From: Deltaproteobacteria bacterium
Lineage (GTDB): Bacteria > Desulfobacterota > Binatia > UBA9968
Assembly: GCA_016844625.1 (NCBI GenBank)
Contig: JAERMN010000026.1
Coordinates: 1-20,905 of the forward strand
DNA length: 20,905 nucleotides
Reading direction: 5' to 3'
A program made the translations under genes and the position numbers. The notes below the pieces were generated by a model that was given only the letters and a program-made list of their open reading frames with translations, did not search any database and was not told the origin of the DNA. This document shows, piece by piece, positions 14,900 through 20,905 of this stretch (the stretch's first letter is position 1; every line of letters starts with the position of its first letter).

Positions 14900-15224
14900 T
14901 TCCCCGCAGCTTGCTGCGCCGTTTATTAAGTGGCGGGGTTAAAACCCCGCCCGCGAAGTGGCGTCGTTTAATGCTAAAACGTTCGGAGCGCTGGCATCGT
15001 CATGCCGGTGGCAACCGGTAGCCAGAAAGTTGGCCGGCACGGCTTTTCTCGCCATCTCGATCAAGCGATCACCCGTTTAGCAGCGCGCGCATTCTCATGT
15101 CTGAACAACCTCAGCGGGGAAGCTAGTCGTAGCTATCCGTGCGAATTTTCCCCAGCAAGGATTGCAACAAATGCCAACGGTCAGTAAGTTAAAAAACCAT
15201 TACGCACTCTACGGGGACGTAAGA
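14900..15224. other. Gap between broken MFS gene and next TctC gene
   Basis: The left third holds the palindromic repeat (14900-14972). The remainder has no recognisable gene. Frames in 14990-15180 contain short open stretches, none resembling the missing MFS part or any family I know, and no promoter or terminator stands out. The following TctC ORF could be read from an ATG at 15162, but that leader lacks support. Confidence 0.5.
14932..14972 (-). repeat. Dispersed palindromic (REP-like) repeat, copy 2 (inverted)
   Basis: The reverse complement matches copy 1 (2098-2138) in 36 of 41 positions, including the ATTAAACG leader and the GGCGGGGT / ACCCCGCC hairpin. Next to it, at 14903-14918, is a second hairpin CGCAGC-TT-GCTGCG, equivalent to the GCTGCAAGCAGC hairpin after copy 1. 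The composite starts directly at the stop codon of the truncated MFS gene. Confidence 0.75.
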
Positions 15225-16250
15225 ATGAAAATACTTCTCGCGCTGACGCTGCTTTTTGGGTCCCATGCGGCGGGACTCGCTCAAGAAGCGTTTTACCAAG
15301 GCAAAACTCTACGGGTCATCGTCGGCAGCGGTCCGGGCAACACCCAGGATCAGATGACGCGCTTGATCGCGCGCTTTCTGCCGAAATACCTGCCTGGACA
15401 TCCGAACACCATCGTCGAGAATCGCGGCGGCGCCAGCTCGCTGATCCTGGGAAACTATCTATACAGCATCGCCAAGGGCGACGGTTTGACCGTTGGCGTG
15501 GTTTCCCGGGCGCTCTACTTCGACCAGTTGGTCGGCCGCAAGGAAGTGCAGTTCGATTTTAAAAAATTTACCTGGATCGGCAGTCCGGTGGAAGGCAACG
15601 AAGTGCTTTTCGTCGGTGGCAACACGCCCTATAAGTCGATGCGCGACGTGGTCGTCACCAACGACGCGGTCAAATGCGGCGCGTCCGGCACGACCTCCAC
15701 TGGCTTCTATATTCCAAAATTGATGAACGAGTTGTTCACTGCCAAGTTCCAGATCGTTACCGGCTACAACAGCGGCGCGGAAATGGATCTGGCGGTGCAG
15801 CGCGGTGAGACGCACTGCCGCGCCACTAGCGTGGCTGGCTATACTGGCTTCGGCGCGTTCAAAGACTGGCGCCAAACCAGCTCGGCTCGTGTGCTGGTGC
15901 AAACCGGTCGCAAGCGCGACGCCAAGCTGTTGGATGTGCCGACCGTCTACCAACTGATGGACGAATTCAAAACGCCGGAGCCGGGCCGGCGGCTCGCGAC
16001 GGTATTGCTGAGCCCCGGTGAATTTGGTTGGCCGATGGTCGCGCCGCCGAGTGTGCCGGCGGAGCGCGCCAAAGCGCTGCGCGCCGCTTTTACCAAAGCG
16101 ATGGCCGATCCGGAGTTTGTCGCCGAAGCGAAGAAACGCCAACTCGACCTCGAGCCGTCCACCGGCGAAGTGCTCGAAGTGTTGGCTAAAGAAGTGATGG
16201 CGCAACCTGCCGCCGTGATCGAGCGCATGAAAAAGCTGCTGGAGAATTAA
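15225..16250 (+). CDS. Tripartite tricarboxylate transporter receptor, TctC/Bug family (2)
   Basis: ATG 15225 puts a proper signal peptide at the N-terminus (MKILLALTLLFGSHAAGLAQ, cleavage near A19-Q20), whereas the longer frame from 15162 would bury it. The protein has 341 residues. TctC motifs are LRVIVGSGPGNTQDQMTRLI, IVENRGGASSLILGNYLYSI, GDG-LTVGVVSR and a C-terminal APPSVPAERAKALRAAFTKA. It has the same length and layout as the protein at 12882-13907 but has diverged markedly, so it probably binds a different ligand. A weak GGGGA lies about 10 bases upstream. No TctA/TctB genes are present. A hairpin repeat starts 2 bases after its stop. Confidence 0.86.
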   Translation: MKILLALTLLFGSHAAGLAQEAFYQGKTLRVIVGSGPGNTQDQMTRLIARFLPKYLPGHPNTIVENRGGASSLILGNYLYSIAKGDGLTVGVVSRALYFDQLVGRKEVQFDFKKFTWIGSPVEGNEVLFVGGNTPYKSMRDVVVTNDAVKCGASGTTSTGFYIPKLMNELFTAKFQIVTGYNSGAEMDLAVQRGETHCRATSVAGYTGFGAFKDWRQTSSARVLVQTGRKRDAKLLDVPTVYQLMDEFKTPEPGRRLATVLLSPGEFGWPMVAPPSVPAERAKALRAAFTKAMADPEFVAEAKKRQLDLEPSTGEVLEVLAKEVMAQPAAVIERMKKLLEN

Positions 16251-16252
16251 TT

Positions 16253-16339
16253 CGTCATTCCGGGCGAGCTAGCGATAGCTGGGGAGACCCGGAATCCAGG
16301 TGGGGCAGGGTCTGGATTCCGGCCTGCGCCGGAATGACG
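16253..16339. repeat. Nested inverted repeat (CGTCATTCCGG type)
   Basis: The outer arms CGTCATTCCGG (16253-16263) and CCGGAATGACG (16329-16339) are perfect complements. Inside, CCGGAATCCAG (16289-16299) pairs with CTGGATTCCGG (16312-16322) around a 12-base loop. This is a well-known intergenic repeat type in many proteobacterial and related genomes. Placed just after the TctC stop, it could stabilise or end that transcript. Confidence 0.8.
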
Positions 16340-16359
16340 GTCAGGGAACTGTTGCAACG

Positions 16360-16387
16360 GTTTTGAGACTTTTCAAAACAGTATAGT
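16360..16387 (+). promoter_or_regulatory. Inverted repeat next to a -10-like TATAGT
   Basis: GTTTTGA (16360-16366) and TCAAAAC (16373-16379) form a perfect 7-bp inverted repeat with a 6-base spacer. TATAGT (16382-16387) follows 2 bases later and fits a -10 element, but the upstream TTGAGA-like -35 would sit only 13 bases away. The layout resembles a repressor operator overlapping a promoter for the gene at 16442. No regulator gene lies nearby. Confidence 0.3.
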
Positions 16388-16441
16388 GAACATGTGGCAT
16401 TGGTGAAACACAATCGCGACCAAATTATCTGGAGGTAACCA

Positions 16442-17503
16442 TTGAAACTACGTATCGGTAACGCCTGCTGGCACGCTTTTCATGTTCAACATGCCGCGCT
16501 GGCGCTCGAAGCCGGCTTCTTCGCCCAAGAAGGCATCGACGTGGAAATTGTCCACGCCAAGATCAACCCCAAAGCGATCTCGTCGAGCCGTCCCGGCGGC
16601 GAGCGCTACGACGAGGTTGGCAACGTCGTGCGCGACATGATCGCCTTCGGCATCGATATCATCCCCGATGTCCACGTGCGCACGCCCTTCGCCGAGCGTG
16701 TGCTAGGCAACGACGAGGTGCGCATCATCGGTGGCTGGCGCAGCCAGTTTCGCGGCACGCTAGTTGCCGCGCCGGGGATCAAGTCGATCGCGGAATTAAG
16801 AAACAAACGCATCGGCGACTGGTACAAAGGCGGCATCGCGACGATGTGGTACGAGCAACAGTTTCGTAACGCCGAGATCGATCCCGACCGTGAAATCGAC
16901 TGGAAGATCGGCTACAAGTACGGCTCGCTCAGAGAAGCTTGGAAGCCGTTGCTCGCCGGCGAAACCGACGCCGCCATCGTGCAAAATCCCTTCGTGCCGC
17001 AACTGTTGGAGCGCGGCTTTAACAAGCTTTACGATTTTGTCGAGGACAACAAGCCGCACGGCCGGCCGGATCGCGTCACCGTGGCGCGGAAATCCTTTAT
17101 CGAGCGCAATCCCGAGCTGATCAAGCGCTATTGGAAAGCTTCGATCCGCGCTTATCAATTTATGCGCATCAAGGAAAACTTTCCGTTTTTCCGCTTCGTC
17201 GAAGCCAAGCTCCGGGTGAACAATCCCGACGAAGCCGAGCGCACCCGCGACCTCTTTCCGATGATGCTGATGGACGATCATTTCTTCCCCCTCGACGGTC
17301 AGGTGAGCAGTCAAGGCATCCTGCGCATCTTGGAAGAACATAAATCCGGCGGCGCACTGCCGCCAACCGTCGGCCAAGCCGATGTTGACGAAGTGCTGCG
17401 CAAGGAATTAGTCGAAGAAGCCTGGCACGAAGTGTCCCAGACCGATGAGGTCAAACGGAATCTCGAAATCTTGCAACCGGTGATCGAGCGCGTGGGATAC
17501 TAA
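16442..17503 (+). CDS. NMT1/THI5-like substrate-binding-fold protein without signal peptide
   Basis: The start is TTG 16442 with GGAGG 6-7 bases upstream (16431-16435), and no ATG is better placed. The 353-residue product begins directly with the first strand, MKLRIGNACWHAFHVQHAAL, then EAGFFAQEGIDVEIVHAK. Downstream are IKSIAELRNKRIGDWYKGGI and PLLAGETDAAIVQNPFVPQL, typical of the NMT1/SsuA two-lobe fold. There is no hydrophobic leader, so unlike the other three binding proteins here it should stay in the cytoplasm unless a start was lost. It could be a cytoplasmic binding protein or an enzyme on the same fold (THI5-like or dihydroxyphthalate-decarboxylase-like). Function is not assignable. 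Confidence 0.78.
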   Translation: MKLRIGNACWHAFHVQHAALALEAGFFAQEGIDVEIVHAKINPKAISSSRPGGERYDEVGNVVRDMIAFGIDIIPDVHVRTPFAERVLGNDEVRIIGGWRSQFRGTLVAAPGIKSIAELRNKRIGDWYKGGIATMWYEQQFRNAEIDPDREIDWKIGYKYGSLREAWKPLLAGETDAAIVQNPFVPQLLERGFNKLYDFVEDNKPHGRPDRVTVARKSFIERNPELIKRYWKASIRAYQFMRIKENFPFFRFVEAKLRVNNPDEAERTRDLFPMMLMDDHFFPLDGQVSSQGILRILEEHKSGGALPPTVGQADVDEVLRKELVEEAWHEVSQTDEVKRNLEILQPVIERVGY

Positions 17504-17545
17504 AGGAGATGCAAGAATTAAGACGCAAAATTAGGGAGAGACCTT

Positions 17546-17956
17546 ATGTGTGAATTCTGCGCCAAGACCGAGGTGACCGTCGAGAAACTAACAGAAGAGG
17601 AAGATACGTCCTGCGAATGGATCTCGGAGGAGTTGGGTCCGGGTGCTTGCGACGAACCGGCGGTTTACGCCGTTTCGGAATGGTACGTCGAGGAGCATCT
17701 TTGTGACGTTCATAGCCTGGTGACGGAAAAGGAGATGGCAGAAGGTTTGGGCGATTTACTCGATAGCGTGGGGTTTCGTTCCCAGTTTGAGTTACGACCC
17801 ATCGAACAAGCGGAAACTTGCGAGTACTTTGCTCCGGACTCCGCCGACTGGGAGCCCTGCGGCAAGAAAGCCACCCATGCCAAGTACATCCTCGACTCCT
17901 CGGCCGTTTGCGCCGAACACGCCGCCGACATGCAGCGCGAGACCGATGAGAGTTAA
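17546..17956 (+). CDS. Small acidic protein with duplicated Cys3His putative metal-binding motif
   Basis: I do not recognise this family. The 136-residue, strongly acidic protein contains two similar units: C23-x11-C35-x17-C53-x2-H56 and C92-x12-C105-x16-C122-x2-H125. Each has an alanine/tyrosine strand between the second and third cysteine (DEPAVYAVSEWYV and GKKATHAKYIL). An extra C2-x2-C5 lies at the N-terminus. The pattern suggests two zinc-ribbon or treble-clef modules from an internal duplication, binding zinc or less likely iron. AGGGAGAG lies about 6 bases before ATG 17546. It follows the signal-less NMT1-like gene by 42 bases and is probably co-transcribed; it may be a redox or metal accessory, but that is a guess. 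Confidence 0.8.
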   Translation: MCEFCAKTEVTVEKLTEEEDTSCEWISEELGPGACDEPAVYAVSEWYVEEHLCDVHSLVTEKEMAEGLGDLLDSVGFRSQFELRPIEQAETCEYFAPDSADWEPCGKKATHAKYILDSSAVCAEHAADMQRETDES

Positions 17957-18008
17957 GGGTAAAAGAGGTAGGTAGTCGTCGTGCCTTCGTAGCAAACTGT
18001 TCGATCCC

Positions 18009-19184
18009 TCAGCGCATGCCGAGCTGTAACAGCCGTTCCGCCGCCAGAGCCAACGTCTCGTCCTTTTTACACACCGCGAAGCGGGCGAAGTGCTTGCCCA
18101 AGTGCTTATCGCTTTCCTGATAGAACGGACTGGCGGGGATGCAGGCGACGCTGACATCGCGAATCAACCACTGGGCGAATTGCATGTCGTTCTCAACATG
18201 CTTTGGCGCCACGCCGCGCCAGTCGATCATGACAAAGAAGCTGCCGGCTGGTTTGAAGACTTTGAAACCAACTTTCTTGAGAACGTCGACTATTTGGTCC
18301 CGTCTGGATTGATAGCTCGCCTGAAGATTCTCGAAGAAGCTCAATGGCAAACTGAGCGCCGCCGCCGCTGCGGCTTGCAGCGGCGAGGCAACCGCATAGG
18401 TGATGAACTGGTGCGCTTGATTAACGGCGTTTACCAAAGCGGTGGGGCCCATCGCCCAACCGACCTTCCAACCGGTGACACTAAAAGTTTTGCCCAGACT
18501 GCTGATTGTCAGCGTGCGCTCGTGCATTCCCGGCAGCGTCGCCAGCCGCGTGTGCATCGCGTCGTCGTAGAGAATATGTTCGTAAACTTCGTCGGTAATC
18601 GCGACGACATCATGCTTGTGGCAGAGCTCGGCGATCGCGCGCAGCTCGTCACGGGAGAAAACTTTGCCGGTGGGATTATGCGGCGTATTGATGATGATCG
18701 CACGCGTGCGCGAGTTGAACGCTTTTGCTAGTTCGTCGGGATCGAATTCCCAATTATCGCCGCGCAGTGGCACATAGCGCGGCGTGACACCGGCCATCAC
18801 CATGTTGGGCACGTAAGTGTCGTAGACCGGCTCGAACACAATCGCTTCATCGCCGGGATCGGTCAGCCCGAGAATCGCCGCGAACACGCCTTCGGTCGCG
18901 CCTGCGGTCACCAGGACTTCGGTATCTGGATTTAGTTTCTGGTCGTAGAAACGTTCCGCATGCGTGGCGATAGCTTGGCGCACCGCCGGCATGCCGATCC
19001 CCGGCGCATATTGATTGAGCGCGCTATTAACCGCTTCTACCGCTGCCCGGAGAACTTCCGGCGGCCCGTCGAAGTCCGGCGCCCCTTGGCCCAAGTTCAC
19101 CGCTTTATGTTGCTGCGCGAGATTATTGATCTCGACGAACACCGTCGTGCCAAACCCTGCGACCCGTTGCGACATCGCTGACAT
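18009..19184 (-). CDS. Pyridoxal-phosphate aminotransferase, class I/II (kynurenine/methionine aminotransferase-like)
   Basis: ATG 19184 preceded by AGAGGTGA gives 391 residues; a TTG start 12 codons earlier is less likely. Fold-type I features are NLGQGAPDF near the N-terminus, YAPGIGMPAVRQAI, N170 in NTPHNPTGK, D198 and Y201 in ITDEVYEH, and the PLP lysine K232 in SSLGKTFSVTGWKVGW. The closest named relatives appear to be the YbdL/kynurenine-oxoglutarate aminotransferase group, which use methionine, aromatic amino acids or glutamine with 2-oxo acids. It is the only convincing host gene on the minus strand and diverges from the amidase. The 3' end faces the Cys3His gene, 52 bases away, with no evident terminator. 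Confidence 0.9.
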   Translation of the reverse strand: MSAMSQRVAGFGTTVFVEINNLAQQHKAVNLGQGAPDFDGPPEVLRAAVEAVNSALNQYAPGIGMPAVRQAIATHAERFYDQKLNPDTEVLVTAGATEGVFAAILGLTDPGDEAIVFEPVYDTYVPNMVMAGVTPRYVPLRGDNWEFDPDELAKAFNSRTRAIIINTPHNPTGKVFSRDELRAIAELCHKHDVVAITDEVYEHILYDDAMHTRLATLPGMHERTLTISSLGKTFSVTGWKVGWAMGPTALVNAVNQAHQFITYAVASPLQAAAAAALSLPLSFFENLQASYQSRRDQIVDVLKKVGFKVFKPAGSFFVMIDWRGVAPKHVENDMQFAQWLIRDVSVACIPASPFYQESDKHLGKHFARFAVCKKDETLALAAERLLQLGMR

Positions 19185-19263
19185 CGTCGATTTCACCTCT
19201 GTTAAATACCTTGATTGCAATAATCATTAACCCGTCGCTATTTCAATGGCAGCCGTGCCGAAT

Positions 19264-19324
19264 GTAGGGGTAGACCCCTGTGCCTACCCGGCTCGTGGGC
19301 AACCACAGGGGGGGGTGCCCCTAC
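19264..19324. repeat. Inverted repeat (GTAGGGG ... CCCCTAC type) in divergent intergenic region
   Basis: The left arm GTAGGGGTAGACCCCTGTG and the right arm CACAGGGG...TGCCCCTAC are imperfect complements, separated by CCTACCCGGCTCGTGGGCAA. It is another recurring intergenic hairpin type, widespread in environmental genomes. It lies between the divergent aminotransferase and amidase genes, 80 bases from the former and 83 from the latter, so any promoters must fit around it. Confidence 0.75.
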
Positions 19325-19407
19325 AGAATCCTCACGCCCGACGGAAGTTTCGTCTGGACATTTCCGGCACATTTCAATATCAAAGGCAGTAACAAGGAGA
19401 CACGCCC

Positions 19408-20901
19408 ATGGCTCAATCAAGTTTCAATGTAGTTGAAGCGACCATCGAGGATATTCACGCTGGTTACAAAGCCGGCACGCTCACCTGCCGCCAAGTCGTG
19501 CAGATTTATTTGGACCGCATCGACGCGTTCGACAAGAAAGGCCCCAACATCAACGCGCTGATCACGGTCAATGCTGATGCGCTCAAAGACGCCGACCGGC
19601 TCGACGCACTATTTAAAAATTCTGGTCCCGTCGGACCGCTGCACGGCATACCTGTGATCGTCAAAGACCAAGCCGATGTCAAAGGCATGCCGACGACGCT
19701 CGGCTCCTTGTTGTTCAAAGACTATTTTCCCGATCGCGATTCTTTCGTCGCCGAGAAATTGCGCAAAGCCGGCGCGATCATTCTCGGCAAAGCGACCCTC
19801 GGCGAACTCGGCGGCGGCGACACTCACGGCTCGCTGTTCGGCTCGACGCGCAATCCTTACGACACCGAGCGCACGGTCGGCGGCTCTTCGGGCGGCTCGG
19901 CTGCGGCTGTGTCGGCGAATTTTTCTACCGTCGCCATTGGCCAGGAAGGCTTGGCGTCGATCCGCCGGCCGTCCACTTGGAACTGCATTGCGGGCATGCG
20001 CCCGTCGGCCGGCTTGGTCAGCCGCGGCGGTGTCTATGGGTGCTGGCCTGAAGTCTTCGGTTCGCTCGGTCCGATGGCGCGCACGGTGAAAGATTTGTCG
20101 ACATTGCTCGACGTCATGGCCGGCTACGATCCGGAAGATCCTATTACCGCACGCGGTGTCGGCCATATTCCGGATACCTTTACGAAATTCTTAGCTAAAG
20201 ACGGCCTCAAAGGCGCGCGGCTAGGCATCCTGCGCGAATCCATTGGCCTCAACGCCGAACCGGACTCGGAAGACTACAAAAAGATCCAAGAAGTTTTCGA
20301 CAAAGCCGTCGGCGAGCTCAAAGCGGCGGGTGCGGAAATTGTCGATCCGATCGTGATTCCCAATATCAAAGAACTGCTCGCCAAGCGCGCCGGCGCGCCG
20401 GGAGAAAGCGATGAGTCATTCAAAAATTACTACGGCCGCAGCGCCAAGGCGCCGTTCAAGACACCGCAAGAAGCGATTGACCATCCCGACTTCGCCAAAG
20501 TCGTCCAACGTTCGCAGAGTCGTTTCAAGAGACATCCCGACGCAACCAAACACTATGAAAGTCTACGAGCGCAAGACCAACTGATGACGAACTTCTTGAA
20601 AGTGATGGCCGACCACAAGCTCGACGCCATCGTGCACAAAACCGTCGAGCACCAACCGACCCTGATCAAGGACGGCATCGCGCCGCCGTTCACCGATCAG
20701 AAAGGCGCGCCGCATTTGAACACCTTCCTAGTCTACGTGCCGACGATTACCGTGCCGGCGGGATTCACGCGGGACAACCTGCCGGCTGGCCTCTGCTTCA
20801 TCGGCCGCCCCTATGACGACGGCAACTTAATCAAGTTCGCCTACGCCTACGAGCAAGCGACGCACCATCGCAGGCCGCCGGCGAGCACGACGGGGCTGTA
20901 G
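19408..20901 (+). CDS. Amidase signature (AS) family hydrolase
   Basis: AAGGAG 9 bases before ATG 19408 sets the start; 497 residues is a usual length. The Ser-cis-Ser-Lys triad can be placed as K86 (IPVIVKDQ), S160 (RTVGGSSGGSAAAVSANF) and S184 (GLASIRRPS), with spacings that fit fatty-acid amide hydrolase. The motif around the nucleophile is unusual: the family's D-x-G-G-S-I-R has become E-G-L-A-S-I-R, altering residues that shape the oxyanion hole. The triad itself is kept, so activity is still likely, perhaps on a different amide or ester. It may release an acid or amine that feeds the catabolic genes to its left, but it is transcribed divergently from the aminotransferase and has no strict operon link. 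Confidence 0.88.
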   Translation: MAQSSFNVVEATIEDIHAGYKAGTLTCRQVVQIYLDRIDAFDKKGPNINALITVNADALKDADRLDALFKNSGPVGPLHGIPVIVKDQADVKGMPTTLGSLLFKDYFPDRDSFVAEKLRKAGAIILGKATLGELGGGDTHGSLFGSTRNPYDTERTVGGSSGGSAAAVSANFSTVAIGQEGLASIRRPSTWNCIAGMRPSAGLVSRGGVYGCWPEVFGSLGPMARTVKDLSTLLDVMAGYDPEDPITARGVGHIPDTFTKFLAKDGLKGARLGILRESIGLNAEPDSEDYKKIQEVFDKAVGELKAAGAEIVDPIVIPNIKELLAKRAGAPGESDESFKNYYGRSAKAPFKTPQEAIDHPDFAKVVQRSQSRFKRHPDATKHYESLRAQDQLMTNFLKVMADHKLDAIVHKTVEHQPTLIKDGIAPPFTDQKGAPHLNTFLVYVPTITVPAGFTRDNLPAGLCFIGRPYDDGNLIKFAYAYEQATHHRRPPASTTGL

Positions 20902-20905
20902 CGCT

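Noticed and set aside
1..20905. CRISPR arrays, rRNA genes, complete tRNA genes and riboswitches
   Set aside because: No regularly spaced direct repeats, no rRNA-like stretches, no second tRNA cloverleaf and no riboswitch-like conserved leader were seen on either strand by eye; a covariance-model search was not possible.

Overview
The window reads as a GC-rich chromosomal segment from an environmental bacterium with a large catabolic repertoire. The mix of Rieske oxygenases, UbiD decarboxylase, stand-alone periplasmic binding proteins of the NMT1-like and TctC/Bug types, an orphan molybdenum hydroxylase subunit and many short hairpin repeats between genes resembles uncultivated lineages catalogued as 'Deltaproteobacteria', Binatota or Tectomicrobia. 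That placement is an inference from gene content; there is no rRNA or marker gene here to confirm it.

The left end (1-1423) is a scrap-yard of mobile DNA. It holds one end of an IS3-family element on the minus strand (orfB running off the edge, orfA frameshifted), the last ~50 codons of a lost ABC-type substrate-binding protein, and a 50-base 3' half of a tRNA-Val(CAC) without its 5' half. The tRNA piece looks like an attachment-site scar of an element lying to its left. 1424-2085 is mostly non-coding, with one doubtful small minus-strand ORF and a candidate promoter.

From 2086 to 17956 all convincing genes point rightwards. Block 1 (2086-8165) is Rieske oxygenase, NMT1-like binding protein, extended SDR, UbiD decarboxylase and a second, paralogous Rieske oxygenase. 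Block 2 (8211-12857) is a DapA-family lyase, a molybdenum hydroxylase large subunit, and a two-subunit thiamine-diphosphate decarboxylase whose genes overlap by 4 bases. Block 3 (12882-17956) is a TctC/Bug binding protein, a VOC protein, a truncated MFS transporter, a second TctC/Bug protein, an NMT1-like protein without a signal peptide, and a small protein with a duplicated Cys3His motif. At the right end an aminotransferase (minus) and an amidase (plus) diverge.

Together the enzymes could hydrolyse amides, hydroxylate or demethylate and decarboxylate aromatic or heterocyclic acids, and process the resulting 2-oxo acids; the substrate cannot be read from the sequence. Several expected partners are absent here: no Rieske reductase/ferredoxin, no UbiX, no FAD or 2Fe-2S subunits for the molybdenum enzyme, and no permease or ATPase for any of the four binding proteins. 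The gene borders carry at least five different families of hairpin or dispersed repeats; one seems to provide the N-terminus of the first Rieske ORF, and its inverted copy sits exactly where the MFS gene breaks off.
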